Source of the DNA: Bacteroidales bacterium
GTDB taxonomy: Bacteria; Bacteroidota; Bacteroidia; Bacteroidales; UBA932
Reading direction: 5' to 3'
Assembly: GCA_015060385.1 (NCBI GenBank)
Contig: SUYO01000003.1
Span: 86,359-150,358 of the forward strand
Length of the DNA: 64,000 nt
Positions within the stretch are counted from its first letter, which is position 1, and each line of letters starts with the position of its first letter. The notes beneath the pieces were generated by a model, which was given only the letters and a program-made list of their open reading frames with translations, searched no databases and had not been told where the DNA came from. A program made the position numbers and the translations under genes. Below, in pieces: positions 1-8,846 of the stretch.

Positions 1-132
1 GCTAAACAAAATACTTACTATTTGTATAATAATCAAAATAAGTATTTTAGATGTTATACTAGCAAAACTAATAATGATGGAACATTGACTGCAAATTATT
101 GGTTACCTGAACTATATAAGCTTGAAGACTGA
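1..132 (+). CDS. C-terminal end of an unidentified secreted protein (partial)
   Basis: The frame is open from the window edge to a TGA at 130-132 and gives about 43 residues, rich in Asn, Lys and Tyr and ending in LYKLED. The pattern KYFR.Y.S followed by a final LYKL resembles the C-terminal ends of surface proteins in Bacteroidales, but I cannot name the family. Codons end almost always in A or T, unlike everything downstream, so this piece may come from a different source. The frame continues open after the TGA into the nuclease-domain gene that follows. It may therefore be the first half of one gene split by a stop, or a foreign gene end joined to a decapitated native gene. Confidence 0.45.
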   Translation, partial: AKQNTYYLYNNQNKYFRCYTSKTNNDGTLTANYWLPELYKLED

Positions 133-324
133 CCATCATCCGGCGGAGGCGCCGGGGGTGATGAACCTACGGACGATGTACCGGACGGTACGGAACCAGA
201 TGGTACAGACCCGGACGACCCTGACCAGGATATAACCGACCCTGATGGAAAGGATCCGGCCGTTGACGAGCAATGGCCGGAGCTTCCTTCGGGACTCACA
301 GGAGACAGGTACGTAGTCAACACC

Positions 325-1035
325 TTGTATTCTTCAGGCGAGCGTAATTACACCCACCTTTACGACAAGGATACCTACCTTTCCCTTTGGACGGCTTATC
401 CGTTGAAGTCCAGCCATATGGGGTCTCTCAGCAGACCGTCAAGCTGGTCGTATAATCCGAATATTGACTCTAAGTATCAGGCTGATCTTCGTAGCAACAG
501 CTACGCTACCGGAGATAATGGTCTGGCGTACTCGAGGGGTCATATGATACCTAACGGCTCGCGAAACGGTAACAGCGGAATGCAGAAGCAGACCTTCCAT
601 GTCACGAACTCTGTTCCTCAAAGACAGGATAAGTTTAATGGAAGTATCTGGAATAGTCTGGAGGCCGCTGTGCAGGCTGAAGCTTCAGATGAGGAGATAT
701 ATGTGGTGACAGGAGTGGCCTTGAACAAGGTCGGAGAGACCAAGACGATTCATTATGTCTCTCCGAAGAATTCATCGCAGGACTGTGCAATACCGAACTA
801 TTTCTACAAGCTTGTGCTGAAAGTGAAGTATACCGGCGGAACCGTGACCTCTGCATCTACTATAGGTTTCTGGTTTGTACATCAGGATTATTCGGACAGT
901 GATTATACGAAATATGCAGTGTCAGTAGATCAGGTGGAAGAGTGGACGGGATTTGATTTCTTCGTGAATGTTCCGGATGCTGTCGAGGCGGCAGCGGAAG
1001 CAAATGCTTCCTGGACGGAATTCCAAAGTTTCTGA
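325..1035 (+). CDS. DNA/RNA non-specific endonuclease (NUC1) domain protein, start uncertain, probably 5'-truncated
   Basis: The product carries a NUC1-type nuclease core: SRGHM (the His is the general base of the family, with S in place of the usual D), then TNSVPQ and NGSIWNSLE, the Asn-containing stretch that binds the metal. The reading frame is open from 133, giving a Gly/Asp/Pro/Thr-rich linker (GGGAGGDEPTDD and DGTEPDGTDPDDP) before the domain, typical of surface lipoproteins. No ATG and no signal peptide lie in that open part; the first usable start is TTG at 325, with ATG at 418 next. An in-frame TGA at 130 separates it from the AT-rich upstream piece. It is a paralogue of the next gene, sharing the DFFVN ending. 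If expressed without its N-terminus it would not be secreted, so a pseudogene is likely. Confidence 0.6.
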   Translation: MYSSGERNYTHLYDKDTYLSLWTAYPLKSSHMGSLSRPSSWSYNPNIDSKYQADLRSNSYATGDNGLAYSRGHMIPNGSRNGNSGMQKQTFHVTNSVPQRQDKFNGSIWNSLEAAVQAEASDEEIYVVTGVALNKVGETKTIHYVSPKNSSQDCAIPNYFYKLVLKVKYTGGTVTSASTIGFWFVHQDYSDSDYTKYAVSVDQVEEWTGFDFFVNVPDAVEAAAEANASWTEFQSF

Positions 1036-1132
1036 TAGGACTATGTCCGGAAATTCCCCTTCTTTTCCGGATAAGACGATGAAATATAAGGGGCTGTCCG
1101 GATAAACGGTCAGTTTTACGGACAATTTATAT

Positions 1133-1175
1133 AAACAGGCTATGTGACCCGCTTAGGAAGTTGCATAGCCTGTTT
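1133..1175 (+). terminator. Hairpin terminator after the first nuclease gene
   Basis: Twelve bases at 1133-1144 (AAACAGGCTATG) pair perfectly with 1164-1175, leaving a 19-base loop, and the right arm runs into TTTTG. The upstream interval 1036-1130 also holds three TCCGGA sites that could form a smaller stem; I see no gene there. Confidence 0.6.
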
Positions 1176-1234
1176 TGTTGATTGTATGCCGGATTTTTTT
1201 TGTGCATAATCGCGGATGTTTCAGGCTTTTTCCA

Positions 1235-1242
1235 TAAATTTG
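1235..1242 (+). promoter_or_regulatory. Bacteroidetes -7 box (TAAATTTG) for the BACON-nuclease gene
   Basis: TAAATTTG fits TAnnTTTG exactly and lies 39 bases before the ATG at 1282. No TTTG is found at the ideal distance upstream, so only the -7 part is supported. Confidence 0.45.
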
Positions 1243-1281
1243 CTTTTTGGCAACATTTGGTAGAACAAAAATAAACATATT

Positions 1282-2940
1282 ATGAAACTGATTAAATGGA
1301 TTACGGCGACATGTCTTGCCATGGCGGCTGCATCGGCTGCTTTTTCATGTGATGAACCCGATCCGGAGCCAGTGAAGAAGGATCCGGAACTTAAGGTTAC
1401 TCCGGCTGACCCGGTATCGATGTCTGCTGCGGGGGGAGAGGCAAAACTCTCCCTGATGTCCAACGTAGACTGGACAGTCAGCGGTGCCCCCGCGTGGCTC
1501 GTGGTATCCCCGACTTCAGGAGCAGCTTCAAACTACAAGCAGGAAATCACCCTTACTGCCCAGCAGAATACAGCAGGGGCAAGGGAAGCTGTGCTGACAT
1601 TCAATGCTCAGGGTGTGACTCAGGATATCACTGTCAAGCAGGCTCATGCCTTTGACTCTTCGGCTCCTGCCAATGCACTTTTCTATGAGACTTTGGAAAA
1701 GAGTGCCGGAAGCTTTACCATCAAGGATGTAAAGGTTCCCGAGAAGCTGGGATTTGTCTGGGAGCACTCGGACCAGTATAAATGCATGAAGGCTACAGCC
1801 TACGAGAACAGCACCACAAATAATTATGAATCTGAAAGCTGGCTCATCTCTCCGGATATCGACCTCACCTCGGTATCGTCTGCCTATCTTACTTTCGAGC
1901 ATGCAGGAGGCTATTTCGGAACAGCTTCAAACGAGGCTACCGTATGGATTTCGAAGGCTGGCGGAGAATGGGAGCCTCTTCTTATAGACAAGGACGATTA
2001 TCCTACCAGCTGGACATTCATCGATGCCGGCAACTGGGACCTCAAGGACTATGTGGGCAATGTGGTGAAGCTCGGCTTCAAGTACAGCAGTACCTCGAAG
2101 AAGGCAGGTACATGGGAAATCCGCAATGTCGCAGTGCTTTCTGGTTCGCATGAAGATGTGACCGTACCTGAAATCGACCCTACCAAGACAAAGTGGATGG
2201 AGCTTCCTGCTACCGACGATGACGCTTACGGATATTATTCGCACAGCTTCACCATGAAGGACAAGGTTTACAGGAACTACTCTTTTGCATGGAGCCAGAA
2301 GGACCTTGTATCGGTATGGGTTGCCTATCCTCTCAGCGAGGATTATCTTGATAAGGTAGTGGACAGGACTGATGCATGGGCATATGACCCTATTCTCGGC
2401 AGTGAGCTTTCGTCAGCTCCATTCTCTTACTATGCGGATGACTATGCACGAGGCCATCAGCTTCCGTCTGCAGACCGTCTTTGCTGCAGGGATGCCAACG
2501 AGCAGACCTTCTATGGTACCAACATCGCCCCTCAGCTCAATGAACATAACGAGGGTATATGGACAAATATTGAAAACAAGGTAAGAAGCGTTGCCAAGGA
2601 TTCCGATACAACCTATGTGGTAACAGGCTGCGTCGTAGCTGACTCACAGGAATTCAGCACGGATTCGGACGGCAAGCAGATCACTGTTCCTACAGCCTTC
2701 TTCAAGGCAGTGCTCAGATACAAGGCATCCGACAGCTCGCCATGGACAGCTGCAGGATTCTTTACCGAGCACAAGAAATACTCAAGCAACGACCTTAAGC
2801 CGATCTCAATGACCATCGACGAACTCGAAGAGAAGACCGGTCTTGACTTCTTCGTGAACCTTGCAGGCAAGATCGGAAAGGATGAGGCTGCCGCAATAGA
2901 GGCTGCGGATCCTTCTGATTCTTCAGTATGGGGATTATAA
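1282..2940 (+). CDS. Lipoprotein with BACON domain and NUC1 endonuclease domain
   Basis: This is a predicted surface or periplasmic nuclease of 552 residues. It has a lipoprotein signal with Cys23 in AAFSC, then a BACON domain at about 35-120 (LKVTP...GGEAKLSLMSNVDWTV, carbohydrate or mucin binding in this family), then a jelly-roll-like region at about 130-285 that resembles choice-of-anchor modules (WLISPDIDLTS, WEIRNVAVL). The C-terminal NUC1 nuclease has ARGHQLPSADR with His392 as the likely general base, then TNIAPQLNEHNEGIW for metal binding. The usual D of DRGH is A here and S in the upstream paralogue. A likely role is breaking down extracellular nucleic acid for nutrients or self-protection, which is inference. 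It is followed after 18 bases by the M3 peptidase, probably in one transcript. Confidence 0.85.
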   Translation: MKLIKWITATCLAMAAASAAFSCDEPDPEPVKKDPELKVTPADPVSMSAAGGEAKLSLMSNVDWTVSGAPAWLVVSPTSGAASNYKQEITLTAQQNTAGAREAVLTFNAQGVTQDITVKQAHAFDSSAPANALFYETLEKSAGSFTIKDVKVPEKLGFVWEHSDQYKCMKATAYENSTTNNYESESWLISPDIDLTSVSSAYLTFEHAGGYFGTASNEATVWISKAGGEWEPLLIDKDDYPTSWTFIDAGNWDLKDYVGNVVKLGFKYSSTSKKAGTWEIRNVAVLSGSHEDVTVPEIDPTKTKWMELPATDDDAYGYYSHSFTMKDKVYRNYSFAWSQKDLVSVWVAYPLSEDYLDKVVDRTDAWAYDPILGSELSSAPFSYYADDYARGHQLPSADRLCCRDANEQTFYGTNIAPQLNEHNEGIWTNIENKVRSVAKDSDTTYVVTGCVVADSQEFSTDSDGKQITVPTAFFKAVLRYKASDSSPWTAAGFFTEHKKYSSNDLKPISMTIDELEEKTGLDFFVNLAGKIGKDEAAAIEAADPSDSSVWGL

Positions 2941-2958
2941 GCAAATAACATTTACAAC

Positions 2959-4953
2959 ATGAAAAGAATACTTATCGCAATTTCAATCATCATGGCTGCA
3001 GTGTCATGCAACAACAAGAATCCGTTCTTCTCGGAGTGGGACACTCCGTACGGAATTCCTGATTTCGGTCAGATAGAGGAGGCACATTATATCCCTGCAA
3101 TCGAGGAGGGAATCCGTCTGCAGGAGGCGGAGATCCAGGCGATCATCGACAATCCGGATGCTCCTACATTCGAGAATGTCGTCGAGGCATACGATAAATC
3201 AGGTGCAGTCCTCGGAAGAGTTACAAGCGTCCTGTTCAATGTTTCCGAATCAGACGCTACTGAATCCCTCCAGGCTATCGTGGAGCAGGCACTTCCTCTG
3301 ATTTCTGTCCACAGCGACAACATCATGATGAACCCTGACTTCTTCGCAAAAGTGGATGTGCTTTTCAAGGACATCGACAACCTCGGTCTCACCCAGGAGC
3401 AGAAGATGATTCTGAAGAAGCTCCACAACGGTTTCGTGAAGAACGGTATCGCTCTCAATGAGGAGGATCAGGCACGCATGCGTGAGATCAACCTTGAGCT
3501 CTCGTCTCTTTCAAACACCTTCGGAAACTACCTTCTTGCAGAGAACAATGCATTCGCAGAGGAGTTCGGCGTCACTATCTCCGAGTATCCTGTGGCAATG
3601 GCTTCTGAGCAGGACCGTGCAGTGCGCGAGAAGATGTTCAAGGCTTACTCTTCAAGAGGAAACAACGGCAACGAATATGATACCAAGGAACTCATTGTCA
3701 AGATGATGGCTCTCCGCATCGAGAAGGCCAAGCTTCTCGGTTACGAGAATCCGGCTCAGATGATTCTTGCAGACAAGATGGCTGGCAATCCTGAAACCGT
3801 GGACCAGTTCCTTTCAAGCCTCATGGCTCCGGCTGTAAAGAAGGCGAAGGAAGAGATCAGGGATATGCAGGTCGAGATGGACAAGGACATCAAGGCAGGA
3901 AAGGTCGCAAAGGGTTCGAAGATCGAGCCTTGGGACTGGGCATATTATACAGAGAAGGTGCGTATGGCGAAGTATGCACTCGACGAGGAGCAGACCAAGC
4001 CTTATTTCAAGATGGAGAATGTGCGTCAGGGCGTGTTCGACCTTACCACAAAGCTCTGGGGACTCCAGTACGAGAAGCTCGAGGGCATTCCTGTATATCA
4101 TCCTGACGTCGAGGGATTCAAGGTATCGGATGCTGACGGCTCGCTTATCGGAGTCATCCTTACAGACTATTTCCCACGCAGCACAAAGAGAGGCGGTGCA
4201 TGGATGACCAATTTCGTTGAGCAGGAACTCGGTGTACGTCCTGTCATCGTGAATGTCGGCAACTTCGCAAAGCCTACGGCTGACAAGCCTTCGCTCCTTA
4301 CTCTCGACCAGGTGGAGACCCTCTTCCATGAGTACGGACATGCTCTCCACGGCCTTCTCAGCCAGTGTACATACAAGAGCGTATCGGGAACTGCAGTAGC
4401 ACGCGACTTCGTCGAGCTTCCTTCCCAGATCATGGAGAACTGGGCGTTCCAGAAAGAGGTCCTTGCTGACTATGCACGCCATTATGAGACAGGTGAGGTG
4501 ATTCCTGACGAGCTTGTTGCCAAGATCGAGGCAGCCGGCACATTCAACCAGGGCTTCATGACTACTGAGCTTGCAGCTGCTTCAATCCTTGACATGAAGT
4601 GGCATGAGCTTACCTCTGTAGAGGGACTCGACCCTATGGCTTTCGAGGCTCAGGCATGCAAGGAGATGGGACTTATCGACGAGATCATCCCACGCTACCG
4701 CAGCACATATTTCGCCCACATCTTCAGCGGCGGATACAGCGCAGGCTACTACAGCTACCTCTGGGCTGAGGTGCTTGACAAGGATGCCTTCGAGCTCTTC
4801 ATGCAGAAGGGTATATTTGACAAGGCTACTGCGACATCATTCCGTAAGAATGTCCTTGAGAAGGGCGGCAGCGACGAGCCTATGGACCTTTACCGCCGTT
4901 TCCGCGGTACCGATCCTGACTCAGGTGCCCTCCTCCGCGGTCGCGGGCTGTAA
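2959..4953 (+). CDS. dcp: M3 family metallopeptidase, peptidyl-dipeptidase Dcp type, lipoprotein
   Basis: This zinc peptidase of 664 residues removes dipeptides or degrades short oligopeptides. The zinc site is FHEYGHALHGLL, with His457, Glu458 and His461, and Glu486 in DFVELPSQ as third ligand. The C-terminal IFSGGYSAGYYSYLWAEVLD is the substrate-binding Tyr-rich stretch typical of Dcp. The length matches the Dcp branch of M3. A signal peptide ending in AAVSC (Cys17) predicts a lipoprotein, so it acts in the periplasm or at the outer membrane rather than in the cytosol. It lies 18 bases after the nuclease gene; the two together suggest scavenging of extracellular macromolecules. A strong bidirectional terminator follows. 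Confidence 0.93.
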   Translation: MKRILIAISIIMAAVSCNNKNPFFSEWDTPYGIPDFGQIEEAHYIPAIEEGIRLQEAEIQAIIDNPDAPTFENVVEAYDKSGAVLGRVTSVLFNVSESDATESLQAIVEQALPLISVHSDNIMMNPDFFAKVDVLFKDIDNLGLTQEQKMILKKLHNGFVKNGIALNEEDQARMREINLELSSLSNTFGNYLLAENNAFAEEFGVTISEYPVAMASEQDRAVREKMFKAYSSRGNNGNEYDTKELIVKMMALRIEKAKLLGYENPAQMILADKMAGNPETVDQFLSSLMAPAVKKAKEEIRDMQVEMDKDIKAGKVAKGSKIEPWDWAYYTEKVRMAKYALDEEQTKPYFKMENVRQGVFDLTTKLWGLQYEKLEGIPVYHPDVEGFKVSDADGSLIGVILTDYFPRSTKRGGAWMTNFVEQELGVRPVIVNVGNFAKPTADKPSLLTLDQVETLFHEYGHALHGLLSQCTYKSVSGTAVARDFVELPSQIMENWAFQKEVLADYARHYETGEVIPDELVAKIEAAGTFNQGFMTTELAAASILDMKWHELTSVEGLDPMAFEAQACKEMGLIDEIIPRYRSTYFAHIFSGGYSAGYYSYLWAEVLDKDAFELFMQKGIFDKATATSFRKNVLEKGGSDEPMDLYRRFRGTDPDSGALLRGRGL

Positions 4954-4954
4954 T

Positions 4955-4984
4955 AAAAAATCCGGTCGAGAGACCGGATTTTTT
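4955..4984. terminator. Bidirectional terminator between dcp and the DUF1015 gene
   Basis: A perfect 13-base stem (4955-4967 with 4972-4984) around a GAGA loop. It starts with A6 and ends with T6, so it works as an intrinsic terminator in both directions for the two convergent genes. Confidence 0.9.
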
Positions 4985-4986
4985 AT

Positions 4987-6225
4987 TTACGCCAGTTTGT
5001 GGATTGCGAGGCCGCTGCGGAGCTTCGGCTCGAACCATGTGGTCTTCGGCGGCATGATGTTGCCGGAATCCGCAATATCCACAAGCTGTTTCATCGAAAC
5101 AGGGTAGAGCGCGAATGCGACCTTCATCTCTCCGCTGTCGACGCGGCGCGAAAGTTCTCCGAGTCCACGGATACCGCCCACGAAATCGATCCTCTTCGAT
5201 GTGCGGAGGTCGGTGATGCCGAGAATCTTGTCCAGGACAAGATTCGAGAGTATGGTCACGTCGAGGACACCGATAGGGTCACCGTCGTCATAACGTCCGT
5301 CCTTCGCAACGAGGGAGTACCACTTTCCTTCAAGGTACATTGAGAACTCGTGGAGCTTGCCCGGCTTATAGATTTCCGTACCTTCTTCGCGTACATCGAA
5401 ATCCTCTGCAAGGGCAGCGACAAGTTCTGAAGGGGTGAGGCCGTTGAGGTCCTTCACCACGCGGTTGTAGTCGATGATCTTGAGCTGGCTGTCAGGGAAG
5501 GCGACGGTCATGAAGTAGTTGTACTCTTCCTCACCGGTGTGGTCAGGATTCTGTGCGCGTTTCTCTGCTCCCACAAGGGCTGCTGCTGCCGTACGATGGT
5601 GGCCGTCAGCCACATAGAAGGCCGGAATCTCTGCAAATATATCCGTTATACGGTCTATGTCGGCCTGTTCGTCGATCACCCAGAAATGGTGTCCGAAGCC
5701 GTCCTCAGCCACGAAGTCGTATTCAGGCTCCTGTGCTATGTATCTTGCAACGATGGCGTTTACCTCGTCATTGTCAGGATATGAGAAGAACACAGGCTCG
5801 ATGTTCGCGTTCTGGATGCGGACGTGGATCATGCGGTCCTCCTCCTTGTCCTTGCGGGTGAGCTCATGTTTCTTGATCTTTCCTTCTGCATAGTCATCGG
5901 TGTGAGCACATACCACAAGTCCGTACTGCGTACGGCCTTCCATGGTCTGTGCATATACATAGTAGTATGGCTTGTCATCCTGTACGAGCCATCCCTTATC
6001 CTGCCATGCCTTGAAGTTCTCGACTGCCTTGTCGTATGCCGGCTGGCTGTGCTCGTCGATGATAGGGTCGAAGTCGATTTCAGGCTTTGTGATGTGCAGG
6101 AGGGATTTTTCGCCCGCCTCAGCCTTTGCTTCTGCCGAATTGAGGACATCGTACGGTCTTGCCGCAACTTCCTCTACATACTGCTTCGGCGGACGTACCG
6201 CCGCAAATGGTCTGATCCTTACCAT
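4987..6225 (-). CDS. DUF1015 family protein in the serine synthesis operon
   Basis: The product of 412 residues starts MVRIRPFAAVRP, the classic beginning of DUF1015 proteins, and contains the conserved DGHHRTAAA stretch and the Asp/Glu-rich middle of that family. The start at 6225 was chosen because the longer frame would run into serA; the gap to the serA stop is 4 bases. The biochemical function is not established. The constant position after serC and serA in Bacteroidetes, and the HHRT motif, suggest a role in serine or phosphoserine metabolism, which is inference from context. It is the last gene of a three-gene operon ending at the bidirectional terminator. Confidence 0.85.
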   Translation of the reverse strand: MVRIRPFAAVRPPKQYVEEVAARPYDVLNSAEAKAEAGEKSLLHITKPEIDFDPIIDEHSQPAYDKAVENFKAWQDKGWLVQDDKPYYYVYAQTMEGRTQYGLVVCAHTDDYAEGKIKKHELTRKDKEEDRMIHVRIQNANIEPVFFSYPDNDEVNAIVARYIAQEPEYDFVAEDGFGHHFWVIDEQADIDRITDIFAEIPAFYVADGHHRTAAAALVGAEKRAQNPDHTGEEEYNYFMTVAFPDSQLKIIDYNRVVKDLNGLTPSELVAALAEDFDVREEGTEIYKPGKLHEFSMYLEGKWYSLVAKDGRYDDGDPIGVLDVTILSNLVLDKILGITDLRTSKRIDFVGGIRGLGELSRRVDSGEMKVAFALYPVSMKQLVDIADSGNIMPPKTTWFEPKLRSGLAIHKLA

Positions 6226-6229
6226 AATC

Positions 6230-7141
6230 TTACTTGTTGACCCTGAATTTTGTACTTCCTGTTTCAAAGAAATCGCAGATCTGCTGTGCTGCAGCAAGAC
6301 CGGCGTTTATATTGGCCTCTCCTGTCTCCGCTCCCTGCTTCTTTGGAGTTGCGAAGATCTGCTTTCCGAACTTCTCCTTGAGTTCGGCGTACCTTGTAGG
6401 AGCGATGTCTGTAACATACTTGAGGTCAGGTCTTTCTGAGAGTGCCTGCTCAAGTCCGTCCTCGCAGATGATCTCCTTGCGCGAGGTGTTCACGAGGCAT
6501 CCGCCCTTAGGCATCTTCGAGAAGAGGTTGTAGTTCACGCTTCCTACCGTGAAAGGAGTAGCCGGAATGTTGATGGACACGAAGTCGCATGAGCTGTAAA
6601 GGTGCTCGAGAGAGAATGTAGCCTTCCATCTCTGGTGCTTCTCCTTTACCTCGTTGGTGTAGATGACCACGTCCATTCCGAGAGCAACAGCCTTCTTTGC
6701 CACGAGCTGTCCGATGTTGCCGAAACCCTGGATGCCGAGTCTCTTGCCGCTGAGCTCGCTTCCGGTGCCCGGAGTGAACTGGTTGCGCGACATGTAGATC
6801 ATCATTCCGATTGCGAGTTCCGCAACTGCGTTTGCATTCTGTCCCGGAGTGTTCTCCACGACGATGTCCTTTTCTGTGCAGGCCTTGAGGTCTACATTGT
6901 CATATCCTGAACCTGCACGCACTACGATCTTGAGATTCTTCGCTGCAGCCACCACTTCCTCGGTAACCTTGTCAGAACGTACGATCAGTGCATCCGCATC
7001 TGCAACAGCCTCAAGAAGCTGTGCCTTCTCTGTATATCTTTCGAGAAGGCACAGCTCATGGCCTGCATTCTCGACGATTTCCCTTATGCCGTTTACCGCA
7101 ACTGCTGCGAACGGCTTCTCTGTCGCCACTAATATTTTCAT
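6230..7141 (-). CDS. serA: D-3-phosphoglycerate dehydrogenase, short form without ACT domain
   Basis: It oxidises 3-phosphoglycerate to 3-phosphohydroxypyruvate, the first step of serine synthesis. The product of 303 residues has the D-isomer 2-hydroxyacid dehydrogenase fold: VVRAGSGYDNVD near 73-85, NAD loop GFGNIG at 139-144, and Arg221 in VNTSRKE as the substrate arginine. It ends without the regulatory ACT domain, so feedback by serine of the E. coli kind is not expected. The position that is normally the catalytic His (TPH.G) reads TPKKQGAET here, with Lys267. I believe this variant is common in Bacteroidetes but could not check. The gene sits between serC upstream and DUF1015 downstream, which supports the assignment. 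Confidence 0.85.
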   Translation of the reverse strand: MKILVATEKPFAAVAVNGIREIVENAGHELCLLERYTEKAQLLEAVADADALIVRSDKVTEEVVAAAKNLKIVVRAGSGYDNVDLKACTEKDIVVENTPGQNANAVAELAIGMMIYMSRNQFTPGTGSELSGKRLGIQGFGNIGQLVAKKAVALGMDVVIYTNEVKEKHQRWKATFSLEHLYSSCDFVSINIPATPFTVGSVNYNLFSKMPKGGCLVNTSRKEIICEDGLEQALSERPDLKYVTDIAPTRYAELKEKFGKQIFATPKKQGAETGEANINAGLAAAQQICDFFETGSTKFRVNK

Positions 7142-7157
7142 CGGTTATTTTTTTTAG

Positions 7158-7181
7158 ATCCCCGGTCGGGCCGGGGATGAC
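7158..7181. repeat. Dispersed palindrome of the GTCATCCCCGG family between serC and serA
   Basis: The element reads ATCCCCGG TCGG GCCGGGGAT plus GAC and is a near-perfect hairpin. Related copies occur at 22815-22840 and 62191-62216 and a half copy at 20563-20574, always just before a gene start. Confidence 0.75.
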
Positions 7182-7188
7182 GTATCTG

Positions 7189-8262
7189 TTATTTATGAAG
7201 CTGTTCAAATTCCTTCATGCAGTCAACGAGTGCCTGTACGCTCTCGACAGGGCATGCGTTGTAGATGGATGCACGGAAGCCTCCCACAGACCTGTGACCC
7301 TTGATTCCGGTCATTCCCTTGGCCTTTGCAAAGGACATGAATTCGTCCTGGAGATGTTCGTATCCGTCAGCCATCACGAAGCATACGTTCATGAGCGAAC
7401 GGTCCTCGACGGCTGCTGTACCCTTGAAGAGAGGGTTGCGGTCGATCTCGCTGTAGAGAAGGGCTGCCTTCTCCTGGTTTACCTTCTGGATGGCCTCGAC
7501 TCCGCCGATTCCCTTGAGCCACTTGAGGGTCTCGTTCATTACATAGATAGGGAATACAGGAGGAGTGTTGAACATCGATCCGCCGTCAATGTGTGTGCGG
7601 AGGTCGAGCATTGTAGGGATGTAGCGGCTCACCTTGCCGAGAAGGTCCTTCTTCACGATGAAGAAAGTCACGCCTGCAGGACCTACGTTCTTCTGTGCGC
7701 CGCCGTAGATCATCGCGTACTTGCTTACGTCTACCGGACGGCTGAGGATGTCAGAAGACATGTCGGCGATAAGCGGAACAGGGCAGTCGATATCCTCATG
7801 GATCTCAGTACCGTAGATGGTGTTGTTTGTGGTGATATGGAAATAATCCAGATCGGCAGGGATTTCATAACCCTTAGGAATATAGTTGAATACTGTCTCT
7901 GCAGATGAAGCTACAGCGTAAGCGTTTCCAAGTCCCTTCGCCTCTTTGAGAGCCTTCTTTGCCCATACGCCTGTCTCAAGGTAGCCAGCCTTGTTCTCGA
8001 GGAAATTCATAGCTACATAAAGGAAGCCCATGCTTGCTCCACCTCCAAGGAAAAGGATTTCATAATCTTCAGGAATGTTGAGAAGTTCTCTCCATAGAGA
8101 GCGGCATTCGTTCATCACTGCCTCCCACTCCTTTGTCCTGTGCGAAATCGAGATGACAGGAATACCTGTTCCGTTGAAGTCCTTCAGAGCTTCGATCGCA
8201 TTGTCGATCGCCTGCTGTGGCAGGACGCATGGTCCTGCGGTAAAATTATGAACCTTTTTCAT
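7189..8262 (-). CDS. serC: Phosphoserine aminotransferase
   Basis: This PLP enzyme converts phosphohydroxypyruvate and glutamate to phosphoserine and 2-oxoglutarate. The product of 357 residues starts [14 protein letters not shown], contains [15 protein letters not shown], and the PLP lysine Lys191 in [12 protein letters not shown], and ends in the conserved [11 protein letters not shown] region. It is first in the operon serC-serA-DUF1015; the 47-base gap to serA holds a palindromic repeat. Upstream DNA is AT-rich with only an imperfect -7 box (TATCTTAG on the minus strand, near 8297). Confidence 0.95.
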   Translation of the reverse strand: MKKVHNFTAGPCVLPQQAIDNAIEALKDFNGTGIPVISISHRTKEWEAVMNECRSLWRELLNIPEDYEILFLGGGASMGFLYVAMNFLENKAGYLETGVWAKKALKEAKGLGNAYAVASSAETVFNYIPKGYEIPADLDYFHITTNNTIYGTEIHEDIDCPVPLIADMSSDILSRPVDVSKYAMIYGGAQKNVGPAGVTFFIVKKDLLGKVSRYIPTMLDLRTHIDGGSMFNTPPVFPIYVMNETLKWLKGIGGVEAIQKVNQEKAALLYSEIDRNPLFKGTAAVEDRSLMNVCFVMADGYEHLQDEFMSFAKAKGMTGIKGHRSVGGFRASIYNACPVESVQALVDCMKEFEQLHK

Positions 8263-8316
8263 TGTATAGATAATTATAGTTTATAATCAAAATCGCGTCT
8301 AAGATAATGATTTATT

Positions 8317-8769
8317 TTAATAAATATACTTTGTTGTTGTGATTTTTTCACAGAAGTGACAAAGAAGTTGGATTTCGTTATTCTTGACCACTGTCGCGAA
8401 CCTTGTCTTGATCGGCTGATGATTGGTCACGCACTTAGGATTCCTGCACTTTGCTATGCCTATTACCTCCTTCGGCATCTCCAGTTTCTTCTTTTCCACG
8501 ACCTTGAAGTCCCTGATGACATTGACTGTCGCATCAGGAGCTATGAGGGCCAGCTTGTTGAGCTCCTCGTCCTCGAAGAACTTGTCAGCTATCTTGATGA
8601 TTCCCTTTTTACCGTGGACCTTGCTTACAAGGTTGATTCCTATTGTGATCTGACTTTCGATACCTTTAAGGTTGAGGATCTCCAGTGCCTTATATACATT
8701 TTCAGCGGGTATATGGTCCAGTACGGTACCATTCTCCAATGCGCTTACTACCAGTTCCTTTCTACTCAT
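8317..8769 (-). CDS. pyrI: Aspartate carbamoyltransferase regulatory subunit
   Basis: The regulatory chain binds nucleotide effectors and holds PyrB trimers in the allosteric ATCase complex of pyrimidine synthesis. The product of 150 residues has an N-terminal nucleotide-binding domain (LENGTVLDHIP, KIADKFFEDEELNKLALI) and a C-terminal zinc domain with Cys108, Cys113, Cys137 and Cys140, the family pattern. The start MSRKELVV at 8769 was chosen because the frame further upstream merely reads through two repeat copies and into the end of pyrB. It is cotranscribed with pyrB, 76 bases downstream of it. Confidence 0.95.
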   Translation of the reverse strand: MSRKELVVSALENGTVLDHIPAENVYKALEILNLKGIESQITIGINLVSKVHGKKGIIKIADKFFEDEELNKLALIAPDATVNVIRDFKVVEKKKLEMPKEVIGIAKCRNPKCVTNHQPIKTRFATVVKNNEIQLLCHFCEKITTTKYIY

Positions 8770-8785
8770 GATTGTTTCTTTTTCT

Positions 8786-8846
8786 GTCATTGCGAGGGCG
8801 CAAGTCCCTTCTGTCATTGCGAGGGCGCAAGCCCGTGGCAATCTCC
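8786..8846. repeat. Two tandem GTCATTGCGAG-type repeats between pyrB and pyrI
   Basis: A short copy at 8786-8804 (GTCATTGCGAGGGCGCAAG) is followed by a full copy at 8813-8846 that ends GTGGCAATCTCC. The full copy overlaps the pyrB stop codon (TAG on the minus strand, 8846-8848). The same family is found inside metG and murB. Confidence 0.85.

Noticed and set aside
96..323. A small Ser/Gly/Pro-rich protein on the minus strand
   Set aside because: It is the antisense reading of a low-complexity linker.
1036..1281. A small gene between the two nucleases
   Set aside because: Only short frames without support; the interval holds TCCGGA stems, a terminator and a promoter.
3814..4482. A 222-residue minus-strand frame within the M3 peptidase gene
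   Set aside because: It covers the zinc site of the real gene in antisense; it is a consequence of codon bias.
6988..7908. A 306-residue frame on the plus strand across serA and serC
   Set aside because: It is antisense to two clear enzymes and bears no recognised motif.
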